Origin: Thauera terpenica 58Eu | GTDB taxonomy: Bacteria; Pseudomonadota; Gammaproteobacteria; Burkholderiales; Rhodocyclaceae | Direction: 5' to 3' | Assembly (NCBI RefSeq): GCF_000443165.1 | Contig: NZ_ATJV01000070.1 | Coordinates: forward strand, 62,001 to 126,000 | DNA: 64,000 bases | Shown here: piece after piece, positions 34,336 through 43,603 of the stretch | How positions within the stretch are numbered: the first letter of the stretch is position 1 | Layout: each line of letters opens with the position of its first letter | The notes under the pieces: model-generated | What the model was told of the DNA's origin: nothing | What the model saw: the letters and a program-made list of their open reading frames with translations, nothing else | Database searches by the model: none | Translations under genes and position numbers: made by a program

Positions 34336-35841
34336 ATGAAGAACACCTTAACCTTGCGTGTGCATCGGTCGCTGTGGCTCCTGAGCACGAGCATTCTATT
34401 GTCGGCATGTGCAGCCGTTGGCCCTGACTATAAGGCACCTGAGCTTTTGTCTCCGGCCACTTGGTCTTTATGGTCGAGCTCGAGCAAAGAATTGCCCAGG
34501 AACGAGGGGATGCAGGGAGCCCCCGAGCATAAGTGGTGGGCTGCATTTCAGGATTCCGTGCTGGACCAGTTGGAAACCCGCGTGCTTGAGTCCAGCCCAG
34601 ACTTGAAGACTGCAATGCTTCACTATGAACAGGCACGCTCTCAGAGGAGTGTCACTGCTAGCCAGCAAGTCCCCGAAGTCAAACTCCAGGGTGGCGCAAT
34701 TCGCCAGCGGCAGAGCGAATACGCGGCGGGGGACCGGGTGCTGGACGTAATGGCGCCGAATAATCGGGATGCGGTTGCCAAATCACTATCCGAGCCTTAC
34801 ACCTCCTACCAAGGCGGATTCGATGCGTCTTGGGAAATTGACCTGTGGGGACGTGTGCGCCGAGCGGTTGAGGCTGCTGATGCAGACATCGCCAATTCGT
34901 TGGCATTACTTGACCAGACCAGACTCGTCATCTCCAGCGACTTGGCGATGGCCTATATCGACCTGCGCACAACGCAACGCCTGTTGAAATTGACGCGGGA
35001 CGACATCACGGCCCTGCGCGAGCGGACATCTATGATGGAGTCCAGGAGCAAGCATGGACTCGCCAACGATTTGGACCTTGAGCGCCAGCGGCTGCAACTG
35101 GCTGACCTTGAGGAACAGATGCCCCCGCTACTTGAACAGGAGGCACAGTCCAAGAACCGTATTTGCCTGCTTCTCGGGCTGCGCCCCGGTGATTTGGCCA
35201 AAGAGCTGGCCGCCGAGAGTGCTCCTGCCGCGGCAATGGTGTTGCCTCAATACAAGCTCGGCGTGCCATCTGAGTTGGCCGGTCGACGCCCTGACATTCG
35301 TGCGGCCGAAGCGCGCTTACATCAGGCAACTGCGGCGATAGGCGAAGCCCAGGCCCAGCTTTATCCTAGTGTTCGCCTTGGTCTTCGCTTCGGTTTGGAT
35401 TCCTACGAAGCTGGCAAGTTTGGTGATTGGGGTAGCCGCTTCTGGTCTATCGGTCCGAGTTTGGATTTGCCGATTTTCGATGGTGGCCGCCGTCGTGCCA
35501 CCGTGACGCTTCGAGAACTGCGCCAGCAGGAAGCTGCTATCGAATTTCAACGGACGGTATTGAGGGCTTGGCAGGAAGTTGACGATGCATTGACGTCCTA
35601 TGCAGCAGAACAGGAACGGCAACAGCGCCTTCTTGTTAAGGCTCAAAGCAGTGCTGATGTCTATCAGTTGGCACAAGCTCGGGAGCGTGCCGGGTTGGTC
35701 GATTACCTCAATGTTATCGACGCTCAGCGTACCGACATTCAAGCAAGGCGTGACGTTGTTGCAAGCCAGGGGCGCACGCAGCTTCGCTTCATTGCAATAT
35801 ACCGAGCACTGGGTGGTGGAGTGGCTGAAACTGCTGACTGA
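34336..35841 (+). CDS. outer-membrane efflux lipoprotein (OprM/NodT-like)
   Basis: A 501-residue outer-membrane factor. The signal peptide ends in lipobox LLSACAAVGPDY, so the mature protein starts at Cys25 or so. Two repeats of the TolC-like fold follow, with ASWEIDLWGRVRRAVEAADAD in repeat 1 and LPIFDGGRRRATVTLRELRQQEA in repeat 2. Most ybhGFSR operons lack their own outer-membrane factor and borrow TolC (family knowledge); here a dedicated channel is co-encoded. It ends the operon. Confidence 0.92.
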   Translation: MKNTLTLRVHRSLWLLSTSILLSACAAVGPDYKAPELLSPATWSLWSSSSKELPRNEGMQGAPEHKWWAAFQDSVLDQLETRVLESSPDLKTAMLHYEQARSQRSVTASQQVPEVKLQGGAIRQRQSEYAAGDRVLDVMAPNNRDAVAKSLSEPYTSYQGGFDASWEIDLWGRVRRAVEAADADIANSLALLDQTRLVISSDLAMAYIDLRTTQRLLKLTRDDITALRERTSMMESRSKHGLANDLDLERQRLQLADLEEQMPPLLEQEAQSKNRICLLLGLRPGDLAKELAAESAPAAAMVLPQYKLGVPSELAGRRPDIRAAEARLHQATAAIGEAQAQLYPSVRLGLRFGLDSYEAGKFGDWGSRFWSIGPSLDLPIFDGGRRRATVTLRELRQQEAAIEFQRTVLRAWQEVDDALTSYAAEQERQQRLLVKAQSSADVYQLAQARERAGLVDYLNVIDAQRTDIQARRDVVASQGRTQLRFIAIYRALGGGVAETAD

Positions 35842-36003
35842 TGCTCCGCTTGGGTGGAGGCAGAAACTAAGAAAGCAGCCGTTCAAATGACAGCTTTAGG
35901 GCGAAGCCTACTGGCCGCTTGTGGCCGATAGTACCCTCTCGGCATCATCACCGTAAGCAGCCGCCCGCCGGCAAAAGGTGCATGGCGGGCAGCCGCGCCG
36001 GGT

Positions 36004-36624
36004 TCAGATCTCGATCTGCTCGGAGATCTCCAAGGCATCATCGACCTCGATGCCCAAGTACCGCACTGTCGACTCAAGTTTGGAGTGGCCGAGCAGGAGC
36101 TGAACGGCTCGCAGGTTCTTCGTGCGCTTGTAGATCAATGTCGCCTTCGTCCTCCGCATCGAGTGCGTACCGTAGGCGGAAGGATCCAAGCCAGCGGCTA
36201 CCACCCAGCGCTCGACGATCCTCGCGTACTGCCGGGTAGAGACATGCGGAGAGTCGTGCAGGCGGCTCGGAAAGAGGAAATCTTCCGACCTCAAGGCGGC
36301 CTTCGCGATCCAGGCAGCCACAGCCGTGCGCGTCGGCTCTGTCAGTTCGAACTGCACAGGCCGCTGCGTTTTCCGCTGCACGACCATGGCGCGCGAGAGC
36401 ACCTGGCTTCCATGCGTCACGTCGCGCACCCGCAGACTTACGAGGTCACATCCTCGGAGCTTGCTGTCGATCGCGAGGTTGAACATGGCGAGGTCGCGCA
36501 CTTCGTGCGCGTTCTGCAGATGAATACGGATGGCCCAGATGTCCTTGGGTTTGAGCGGTGCCTTCTGGCCCACCAGCTTCCCCTTGTTCCAGGCTTCCCG
36601 ATACGGATGTTCTCGGGTTTCCAT
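36004..36624 (-). CDS. small tyrosine recombinase
   Basis: A 206-residue tyrosine recombinase consisting of little more than the catalytic domain. Arg I is in SKLRGCDLVSLRV, the His-x-x-Arg box is HSMRRTKATL, and the third box is LLLGHSKLESTVRYLGI with the likely nucleophile Tyr near residue 193. There is no separate N-terminal SAM-like core-binding domain, so it is FimB/FimE-sized rather than XerC-sized. A damaged second copy lies at 52177-52796. It may act on inverted repeats near its own gene, such as the leader hairpin at 36627-36654. Confidence 0.88.
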   Translation of the reverse strand: METREHPYREAWNKGKLVGQKAPLKPKDIWAIRIHLQNAHEVRDLAMFNLAIDSKLRGCDLVSLRVRDVTHGSQVLSRAMVVQRKTQRPVQFELTEPTRTAVAAWIAKAALRSEDFLFPSRLHDSPHVSTRQYARIVERWVVAAGLDPSAYGTHSMRRTKATLIYKRTKNLRAVQLLLGHSKLESTVRYLGIEVDDALEISEQIEI

Positions 36625-36626
36625 GA

Positions 36627-36654
36627 CAGACTCCTTGCTGTTGATCGGAGTCTG
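36627..36654 (-). promoter_or_regulatory. hairpin that buries the recombinase Shine-Dalgarno
   Basis: On the minus strand the leader folds as CAGACTCC / GGAGTCTG with a 12-nt loop, and the GGAG arm is the Shine-Dalgarno, 6 nt before the ATG. In copy 2 the inner 6-bp stem is GGCTCC/GGAGCC: an A-T pair has become G-C on both arms, so pairing is kept. This suggests a translation-limiting structure or a recombinase-binding inverted repeat. Confidence 0.6.
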
Positions 36655-36705
36655 ATTCTTGAGCTCGTGGCGTGCGGCCGCTACCGGGGAAGATGCCCAC
36701 AGCGT

Positions 36706-37070
36706 AATATTGTTCAGCGTTGTTCGACGCCTGCCCCTTCCGCGCGACGTTGAACGCCCCAGCTGCGCCGGGCGGGCAGGCGTTGGACAAAGCCCGGGGG
36801 AGGAAACCGCGAACCGCGTCGAGGCGTTTCAGGACGGGTGAGGCGCTATGGGCAATTGAGTGCCGCGAGCGCCGGCAGGGACGCAGTAATCATGCCGAAC
36901 CACCGGCGCTGAGGCGTCGCGCCGGCGCCTCTCCGAGGGCTTGGAGCCGCATCTTGTACGCGTGCTGAGCGGGCTGGCAGGCTGATTCCTGTCGAGGGCG
37001 CAGCCGGTACCAGGCCGCGCTGCGTGATCAGACGCAGGCCGGCGCTTTGGCTCGGGCAAGTCGTGCGGAT
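36706..37070. other. gene-free stretch between the recombinase and the IS91-like element
   Basis: I see no supported gene. The stretch is GC-rich with several inverted segments, such as GGCGCCGGCGC-like runs near 36930. It probably includes one terminus of the IS91-like element, whose exact end cannot be fixed by eye. Confidence 0.5.
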
Positions 37071-38276
37071 TCATGAGGTTGCCCCACTTAAGGGCGGTGC
37101 CCGGATCGTCGCGCCCCGCGCAAAGGTCTCGACGACGCGCATCACCGACCCGCAGCAGCGGCACACGAAACCACTGGCGGGCGTTGTCGGTGGCGTCACC
37201 TCAGGATCGACGGCGATCACGGGCGGTTCGGTGGAAGGAGGCGCGGCGAGCAGCTCGCGCACACGCGCGAGGTTTTTCCTTCGCCCGGCGTTGGCGAGCA
37301 ATCCGTAGTGCCGGATGCGGTGGAAGCCGCACGGCAGCACATGCAGCAGGAAGCGGCGCATGAATTCCTCGGCAGTGAGCGTCATCGTCTTGTGACGGGT
37401 GCGCCCGTTGGCGCGGTAGTCCTTCCAGCGGAAGGAGACGGCTCCGGCGTCGAGCGACACCAGGCGACGGTTCGAGATCGCCACCCGATGGGTGTAGCGC
37501 GACAGATAGGCGAGCACCGCCTCGGGGCCGGCGAAGGGTCGCTTGGCATACACGACCCACTCGCAGGTGCGCAGCGGTGCGAGCCAGCGCAGGAACGCGG
37601 CCGTCTGTGCCAGCGGGGCGAACTCGCCGAAGAAGCGTAGCGCCCCAGCGTGATGCGCCTTGGTCAGCTCTTCCAGGAAACGCCGCCGGAACAGGCGCGA
37701 GAGTACGCGAACCGGCAGGAAGAAGCCGCGCCGGCAGGCGATCCAGCGCTGCCCGTCGGCCGACAGGCCACCCCCGGGGACGATGCCGTGCACGTGCGGG
37801 TGGTGCGTCATCGCCGAGCCCCACGTGTGCAGCACGAGCGTGGCGCCGATCGTCGCGCCGAGGTGCTTCGGATCGGCGGCGATGGTGAGCAGCGTCTCGG
37901 CGGCGACCTCGAACAGCAGCCGATAGACCAACGCTTTGTTGGTGTAGGCCAGTGCGCTGATCGGCGCCGGCAGCGTGAAGACCACGTGGTAATACTCAAC
38001 CGGCAGCAGGTCCGCCTGCCGGGCCTCGAGCCAACGCTGGGCAGCCCGCGCCTGACACTTCGGGCAGTGCCGGTTGCGGCACGAGTTGTAGCTGATGTCG
38101 ATCTGCTCGCAGGCCTCACAGCGCAGCACATGCCCGCCCAGCGCCGCAGTGCGGCACTGTTCGATGGCCGACATGACCTTCAACTGCCCGAGGCTCAGGT
38201 GACCGTGCTGGGCGAGACGCCACGCCGGCCCGAAGGCGCGGAAGATGTCCGCGACCTCCAGTGCGGAGCGGACCAC
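37071..38276 (-). CDS. IS91-family transposase
   Basis: A 401-residue IS91-type HUH transposase. The N-terminal zinc-binding cysteines are visible in LRCEACEQ and CRNRHCPKCQ, the HUH metal site is HHPHVHGIVPGGG near residue 160, and YLSRYTHRVAIS near 268 carries the catalytic Tyr region. These enzymes move DNA by rolling-circle transposition and can mobilise neighbouring DNA (family knowledge). It starts at GTG, 7 bp after the integrase stop, and ends with an extra Cys pair (CRCCGSVMRVVE). Confidence 0.93.
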   Translation of the reverse strand: MVRSALEVADIFRAFGPAWRLAQHGHLSLGQLKVMSAIEQCRTAALGGHVLRCEACEQIDISYNSCRNRHCPKCQARAAQRWLEARQADLLPVEYYHVVFTLPAPISALAYTNKALVYRLLFEVAAETLLTIAADPKHLGATIGATLVLHTWGSAMTHHPHVHGIVPGGGLSADGQRWIACRRGFFLPVRVLSRLFRRRFLEELTKAHHAGALRFFGEFAPLAQTAAFLRWLAPLRTCEWVVYAKRPFAGPEAVLAYLSRYTHRVAISNRRLVSLDAGAVSFRWKDYRANGRTRHKTMTLTAEEFMRRFLLHVLPCGFHRIRHYGLLANAGRRKNLARVRELLAAPPSTEPPVIAVDPEVTPPTTPASGFVCRCCGSVMRVVETFARGATIRAPPLSGATS

Positions 38277-38283
38277 GATGCGC

Positions 38284-39159
38284 CTACGCCGGCTGCAGCA
38301 TCTCCAGCGGACTGACGACCTCGCGCAGCAGGTCGGTGGCGACCTGCGTGTAGATCACCGTGGTGTCGAGTTTCTTGTGGCCGAGCAGCGCCTGGATGAT
38401 GCGGATGTCGACCTTCTGCTCGAGCAGGTGGGTCGCGAAGCAGTGGCGAAGCGTGTGCATCGACACCCGCTTGTCGATGCCGGCCGCCAGGGCGGCGGCC
38501 TGAACAGCGCGATTGAGCTGACGCGGGCTCAGTGACTCGATCGGGTTGAGGCCCGGGAACAACCAGCCGCCATCGAGCATCTTGCCCTGCGCCCGGGCGA
38601 CCCGCCACCACACGCGCAACCGCTCCAGCAGCAGGGGCGAGAGCATCGCGTAGCGATCCTTGCGGCCTTTGCCTTGCTCGACCCGCAGGGTCATGCGCCC
38701 GCTGTCGACGTCGCTGACCTTGAGCGAGACCACTTCGCTCGCTCGCAGTCCGGTCGCGTAGGCGAGCGACAGCGCCGTCTGGTGCTTGAGATTGTTGCAG
38801 GCGGCGATCAGGCGCGCGACCTCCTCGCGGCTGAGCACCACCGGCAAGCGCTGCGGCAGCCGGACCGGCTGCATTCGTGCCATCAACTCGCCGCGTTGAA
38901 GCGTGATATCGAAGAAGAACTTCAGCCCGCTGATGGCGGCGTTGAGCGACATCGGCGAGGTGCCGGTATCGACCAGGTGCAACTGGTAGTTGCGCAGGTC
39001 CTCCACCGTGGCGCTATCGGGCGCGCGCCCCAGATAGCGCGTGAACCGGCACACCGCACGGATGTACGCACTCTGCGTCTTGGGGGTGAGCTTGCGCATC
39101 CGCATGTCGTCGAGCATGCGCTGGCGCAAGGGGCTGACGGGACGAGTCGGGGTGTCCAT
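38284..39159 (-). CDS. tyrosine integrase of the IS91-like element
   Basis: A 291-residue tyrosine recombinase with both domains. The SAM-like core-binding domain is seen in TPKTQSAYIRAVCRFTRYLG (residues 25-44). The catalytic residues are Arg in ATGLRASEVVSL, Lys in EQGKGRKDRYAML, HTLRHCFATHLLE, LLGHKKLDTTVIYTQV. It is complete and has AGGAG upstream of the ATG. It differs strongly from the small recombinase at 36004 and belongs with the IS91 transposase 7 bp downstream. Confidence 0.92.
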   Translation of the reverse strand: MDTPTRPVSPLRQRMLDDMRMRKLTPKTQSAYIRAVCRFTRYLGRAPDSATVEDLRNYQLHLVDTGTSPMSLNAAISGLKFFFDITLQRGELMARMQPVRLPQRLPVVLSREEVARLIAACNNLKHQTALSLAYATGLRASEVVSLKVSDVDSGRMTLRVEQGKGRKDRYAMLSPLLLERLRVWWRVARAQGKMLDGGWLFPGLNPIESLSPRQLNRAVQAAALAAGIDKRVSMHTLRHCFATHLLEQKVDIRIIQALLGHKKLDTTVIYTQVATDLLREVVSPLEMLQPA

Positions 39160-39444
39160 GGCTTGCTCCTGTCGAAAATGAGGCCGATTGCCTCATCTCC
39201 CACCATGGCAAGCCCGCTGCCGATGGAAACCACGAACTTCGATGCTCGTCACGAGCGGTTCAGCACACCCCTACCGCGCGAGCGGTTTAGTCCGACGGCC
39301 AGTTGCAGCCATATGGAACGCTCGGCAACAGGCAAGATGGCCGTCGGCACAGCCCCAGACAGCTGACGTTTGCAAGACACATGGAGTGCTAGGTTGCTGC
39401 CTCACGGAAGCTGCTGGTGACGCGGGCAATGAGTTGCCGCCCGG

Positions 39445-41322
39445 CTACAGCAAGACCTGCGTTCCCAGTTCGACCACCTGATTCGCCGGCAGGCGGAAAT
39501 AGGTCGCGGCGCCCTCCGCCTGCCGGGTCATCCACGAAAACAGCGCGCAGCGCCAGCGAGGCAGCGACCCGGGCCCATCGACGATCACCGAGCGCGCCAC
39601 GAAGTAGGTTGTCAACATCGGATCGAACGTGAGGCGGAACTTGGTTACTCCCTCGAGCGCCTTCGGCAGATCCGGCTCCTCGCGGAAGCCGAAGTGCACG
39701 TCGAGTTGGTAGGTGTCGGGCGCGAGCCGCGTCAGATGCAATCGATCGGCTTCAGCGACGTAGGGAATCTCCTCGTTCACAACATGCAGGAACACGGTCT
39801 GCTCGTGCATGACCTTGTAATGCTTTAGGTTGTGGAACAGCGCGCTGGGAACGACGCTGGTATCGGAAGTCAGGTAGACGGCAGTCCCTGCCACTCGCGG
39901 CACGTCCGGATGGGGGCCGTGGAGGAAGCCGTCCATCGGCACGTCAATCTTCCGCCGCTGTTCGGCAACCAGCTGGCTACCTTCCTTCCAACTAGTGAGG
40001 GCGATGAAGATGAGCGCGCCGAGCAGCATCGGGAACCAGCCTCCGGCGGCGATCTTGGTCAGATTCGAGCCGAAGAAGGCGCACTCCAGCAGCGCGAATA
40101 GTCCCAGGCCGGCCACAATCGGAAGCCGGAAGCGAGCGGGGGCGGCGAGCGTGACGAAGGTCGTGAGCACGGTGGTGATGATCATCGTGCCGGAGACCGC
40201 GATGCCGTATGCGGCCGCCAGCGCGGCCGACGACCGGAACTCCAGCACCAGCAGGACCACCGACAGCAGCATCAGCCAGTTGACGCTGGGGATGTAGATC
40301 TGGCCGCGTTCGCGGTCGGAGGTGTGCAGAATGCGCACGCGCGGCAGGTAACCGAGGCGCGAGGCCTGCAGGGTCATCGAGTACGCGCCGGAGATCGTTG
40401 CCTGCGAGGCGATCACCGTCGCCGCTGTCGCGAGGCCGACGAGCGGGAAGACGAACCAGTCCGGCGCGAGCAGGTAGAATGGATTTTCGGCCGCGGTCGG
40501 GTCACGCAGCACCAGCGCCCCCTGACCGAAGTAGTTGATCAGCAGCGCCGGGCAGACCAGCCCGTACCAGGCAACGCGGACCGCTCTCGCGCCGAAGTGG
40601 CCCATGTCGGCATACAGCGCCTCACCCCCGGTGAGAGCCAGGAAGACCGCCGACAGCAGCAGGAAGGCCGCATGGGGACGGTCCATCGCGAAGCTCACCG
40701 CATGGCGGGGATCAATCGCCGCGAGCACCTGCGGGGTCTGCAGGATCGATTGCAGGCCCAACACGGCCAGCGTTGCGAACCAGATCAGCGTGACGGGTCC
40801 GAAGAGCGTGCCGACGCGGGCCGTGCCGTGTTTCTGGATCAGGAACAGGCTGACCAGAATACCAACCGTGATCGGCACGACCAGTCGTTCGAACTGCGGC
40901 GCCGCGACTGCAAGGCCTTCGACTGCCGAGAGGACCGAGATCGCCGGGGTGATGATCGCATCGCCGTAAAACAATGCTGCGGCGAATACGCCGGCACCGA
41001 TCACCAGCGCCGCGAGCCGCGGCGCATTCGACGCGGTGCGATGCGCGAGCGCGGTCAGCGCGAGCACGCCGCCCTCGCCGTCGTTGTGGTATCTCAGAAC
41101 GATCCAGACGTACTTGAGCGAAATGATCAGCATCATCGCCCAGAAGAAGGCGGAAAGCGCCGCCAGCACGTTGGCCTCGCTAACGGGAAGCGCGTGCGAG
41201 CCGTTAAAAGCCTCCTTGAACGCATACAGCGGGCTGGTACCGATATCGCCATAGACGATGCCGAGCGCCGCGAGCGCGAGCCCGCCCAGGCTGCTGTGCG
41301 AACGATCCTGTGCTGCAGACAT
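39445..41322 (-). CDS. kup: Kup-family potassium transporter
   Basis: A 625-residue K+/H+ symporter. It has the N-terminal signature LALAALGIVYGDIGTSPLYAFKEAF (residues 13-37), about twelve membrane helices up to residue 450, then a cytoplasmic C-terminal domain of about 170 residues. YGDAIITPAISVLSAVEGL and TGGEALYADMGHFG are further Kup signatures. It takes up potassium at low cost, especially at low pH (family knowledge). It follows kdpE by 36 bp, suggesting that a KdpDE-type pair regulates a Kup transporter rather than KdpFABC, which is absent here. Confidence 0.94.
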   Translation of the reverse strand: MSAAQDRSHSSLGGLALAALGIVYGDIGTSPLYAFKEAFNGSHALPVSEANVLAALSAFFWAMMLIISLKYVWIVLRYHNDGEGGVLALTALAHRTASNAPRLAALVIGAGVFAAALFYGDAIITPAISVLSAVEGLAVAAPQFERLVVPITVGILVSLFLIQKHGTARVGTLFGPVTLIWFATLAVLGLQSILQTPQVLAAIDPRHAVSFAMDRPHAAFLLLSAVFLALTGGEALYADMGHFGARAVRVAWYGLVCPALLINYFGQGALVLRDPTAAENPFYLLAPDWFVFPLVGLATAATVIASQATISGAYSMTLQASRLGYLPRVRILHTSDRERGQIYIPSVNWLMLLSVVLLVLEFRSSAALAAAYGIAVSGTMIITTVLTTFVTLAAPARFRLPIVAGLGLFALLECAFFGSNLTKIAAGGWFPMLLGALIFIALTSWKEGSQLVAEQRRKIDVPMDGFLHGPHPDVPRVAGTAVYLTSDTSVVPSALFHNLKHYKVMHEQTVFLHVVNEEIPYVAEADRLHLTRLAPDTYQLDVHFGFREEPDLPKALEGVTKFRLTFDPMLTTYFVARSVIVDGPGSLPRWRCALFSWMTRQAEGAATYFRLPANQVVELGTQVLL

Positions 41323-41358
41323 GCTGATTCCTCGAAAGTGGGCGAGCGGGAGCGGCAG

Positions 41359-42051
41359 TCAGGCATTAAAGCGATAGCCGACACCGATTTCGGTGCGCAG
41401 ATGCGCCGGTTGCGTTGGGTCCGCCTCCAGCTTTTGCCGCAGATGACCAACGTAGATGCGCAGATAGTGGGTGCTGTCCACGTAGGCCGGCCCCCATACC
41501 TCGCGCAGCAAATGCCGGTGGGTCAGGACTTTGCCGGGGTTGGCGAGCAGGACGACGAGCAGGCGATACTCGCGGGCGGTGAGGTGCACCGGCTCCCCGG
41601 CCCGCGTTACCGTGCGGCGGGCGAGATCGACCTCGACATCGCCGAAACGCACGTGCGCCTCGCGCGCGTCGTTGCCGCCGTCGGCTCGTCGCAGCAGTGC
41701 CCGCACGCGGGCGAGCAATTCGCCGACCGAGAAGGGTTTGGTGAGATAGTCGTCGGCGCCCGCATCGAGCGCCACGATCTTGTCCGCCTCGTCGGAGCGC
41801 GCCGAAAGGATCAGCACCGGCACCCGCGACCAATCGCGCAGGGCGTGCACGAACTCCGCGCCGTCGCCGTCGGGCAGACCTAGATCGAGGATTACCAGGT
41901 CGGGCTTGCGCGAGGCGGCGTCGGTGAGCGCCTGCTCGACGGTCCCGGCCTCGAACACCTGATAGGCGGCTCGCTCCCGCGTCTGCCGGATGAAGCGGCG
42001 AATTTGCAGCTCGTCCTCGACGACGAGGATGCCGGTGCGATGCTCGGTCAC
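41359..42051 (-). CDS. kdpE: KdpE-like response regulator
   Basis: A 230-residue OmpR-type regulator. The receiver domain has ILVVEDELQIRRF, the phosphorylated Asp in LVILDLGLPDGDG (near residue 52) and the conserved Lys in DDYLTKPFSVGEL. The winged-helix domain has LTAREYRLLVVLLANPGKVLTHRHLLREVWG and HYLRIYVGHLRQKLE, which are KdpE-like. GTG at 42051 overlaps the kinase stop by 4 bp (GTGA). The longer upstream frame lies antisense or out of frame within kdpD. Confidence 0.92.
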   Translation of the reverse strand: MTEHRTGILVVEDELQIRRFIRQTRERAAYQVFEAGTVEQALTDAASRKPDLVILDLGLPDGDGAEFVHALRDWSRVPVLILSARSDEADKIVALDAGADDYLTKPFSVGELLARVRALLRRADGGNDAREAHVRFGDVEVDLARRTVTRAGEPVHLTAREYRLLVVLLANPGKVLTHRHLLREVWGPAYVDSTHYLRIYVGHLRQKLEADPTQPAHLRTEIGVGYRFNA

Positions 42052-43589
42052 GATCCGACTCCGGCCGGGTCGGCAAGCTCCGGCTCGATGCGCGGGGGCT
42101 CGCCGCCCGACGGCAGCGTAAAGCGGACGCAGGCGCCGCCGTCGGCCGGGTTGGAAGCGCCGATCTGCCCGCCGTGCGCTTCGACGATCGCCCGGCAGAT
42201 CGCCAGCCCCAGCCCGACGCCGGCGATTGGTGACTCCGCGGCGCCCCGCTCGAACAGCTCGAAGAGACGCGGCAGGCTCCCCGGCGGAAAGCCGGGACCG
42301 CGGTCGCACACCTCGATGACCAGCCCGTCGGCATTCCCTACGACGTTCACCGCGATCGGCGCGCCGGCCGGTGAATACTTCGCCGCATTCTCGATCAGGT
42401 TGCAGAAGACACGCTCCATCAGCACGGCGTCGACGGCGACGAGCGGCAGCTCCGGCGGTAGCGTCACCTTCACCGGATGCTCGCGCAGCGCGTCATCGAG
42501 CATCCGGATGCTGGCGCCGACCACCTCGTCGATCGCTTGCCATTCCTTGCGCAGGCGCACTTGCCCGGCCTGCAGCCGCGCCATGTCGAGAAGGTTATCC
42601 ACCATCTTGTTCAGGCGGCCCGCCTGGTCTCGAATCGCTCGAGCGGCATCGCGCTCTTCGTCAGTGAGATGGGAGCCGGCGAGCGTCAGTGAATCGGCCT
42701 GCCCGAACAGCACTGTGAGTGGCGTCCGGATGTCGTGGGAAATCGACGACAGGATCGAGCTTCGCAATCGCTCCGCCTCGGTTTCGAGCCGGCTCGCCTC
42801 CGCGATCTCTACAAAGTGCAGGCGTTCGAGGGCGATGGCGGCCAGCGACGCGACGCCATCGAGCATCGGAAGCAGCAGATCGGGCTGGCTGCAGGCACCC
42901 GCGCGGACAAACAGGACGCCGTGCCGGTGCGTCGCGCCAGCGAGCGGAAACATCATGTCCCGTCCGTTCGGGCTGGCGATGCAGCAGGAGCCATCCCCCG
43001 CGTCGCTCTGGAACACCGCCCGGACTGCGATCGACTCATCCAGTCCGAGCGGCGCTCCGGGGTGTGGAAACTCATGCAGCGCCTGCGCCGTATCGGTCAG
43101 GAAGAGCCGGGCGTCGCCGTCGGCCTGTTCGCGCACGAAGGCGCCCACCCGCTCCACGACCTGGTCGATGCTGATTGCCCCGGCCAGGGCCTTGGCGAGC
43201 GCATAAAGAGCGTGCGAGCGTCGTTCGCGCGCCAGGGCTTCGCTCGCGCTCGCCTGCAGCCTCGTGGTGAGGTGACTGATGATCAACGACACGGCCAGCA
43301 TCACGGCGAACGTTACGAGATACTGCACGTCGCTGACGAGGAACGAGACGTGGGGTGGGACGAAAAAGAAGTTGAACGCCGCAACGGTGACGAAACTGGC
43401 GAGGATGGCCGGCGACCGTCCAAGCCTCGCCGCGATGAACACGATTGTCACCAACAGCAGCATCGCAATGTTGGTCGGCTCCAGCACGTCGCGCAGCGGC
43501 AGACAGATCGACACTGCAAGGCCGCAGGCGGCAAGCGCGAGCAGATGGCTTGTAGTCGGCGGCAGACGCTTGCGCTCGTCGCTTTGCAT
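42048..43589 (-). CDS. short KdpD-like sensor histidine kinase
   Basis: A 513-residue kinase corresponding to the C-terminal half of KdpD. It has the KdpD-type four-helix membrane domain (residues 15-105), a GAF-like domain, the phosphoacceptor His in SSISHDIRTPLTVL, and N, G1 and G2 boxes (NLIENAAKYSP, EVCDRGPGFPP, GVGLGLAICRAIVEAHGG). The usual N-terminal KdpD and USP domains of about 390 residues are missing. The IS insertion 14 bp upstream does not explain this: with the IS removed, the frame reaches a TGA after about 15 codons. The short form therefore seems original. Confidence 0.88.
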   Translation of the reverse strand: MQSDERKRLPPTTSHLLALAACGLAVSICLPLRDVLEPTNIAMLLLVTIVFIAARLGRSPAILASFVTVAAFNFFFVPPHVSFLVSDVQYLVTFAVMLAVSLIISHLTTRLQASASEALARERRSHALYALAKALAGAISIDQVVERVGAFVREQADGDARLFLTDTAQALHEFPHPGAPLGLDESIAVRAVFQSDAGDGSCCIASPNGRDMMFPLAGATHRHGVLFVRAGACSQPDLLLPMLDGVASLAAIALERLHFVEIAEASRLETEAERLRSSILSSISHDIRTPLTVLFGQADSLTLAGSHLTDEERDAARAIRDQAGRLNKMVDNLLDMARLQAGQVRLRKEWQAIDEVVGASIRMLDDALREHPVKVTLPPELPLVAVDAVLMERVFCNLIENAAKYSPAGAPIAVNVVGNADGLVIEVCDRGPGFPPGSLPRLFELFERGAAESPIAGVGLGLAICRAIVEAHGGQIGASNPADGGACVRFTLPSGGEPPRIEPELADPAGVGS

Positions 43590-43603
43590 GTTTGGTCTTT
43601 GAA

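Larger units (their letters stand above)
35925..36705. repeat. direct repeat, copy 1 (intact small recombinase module)
   Basis: From TGGCCGATAGTACCCTCTC to CCACAGCGTA this segment is matched by 52092-52879 in the same orientation, at roughly 85-90% identity by eye. It contains the whole recombinase gene, its leader and about 80 bp of 3' flank. The two copies bracket some 15.4 kb of mobile and transport genes. Confidence 0.85.
37071..39196 (-). mobile_element. IS91-like element with accessory tyrosine integrase
   Basis: A two-gene element, integrase then HUH transposase, read leftwards. The integrase-transposase order is typical of one IS91 subgroup (family knowledge). A perfect hairpin ATGAGGC-CGATT-GCCTCAT at 39178-39196, just upstream of the integrase start, is a candidate terminal structure. 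IS91 elements make no target duplication, so the outer ends are approximate. Confidence 0.75.
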
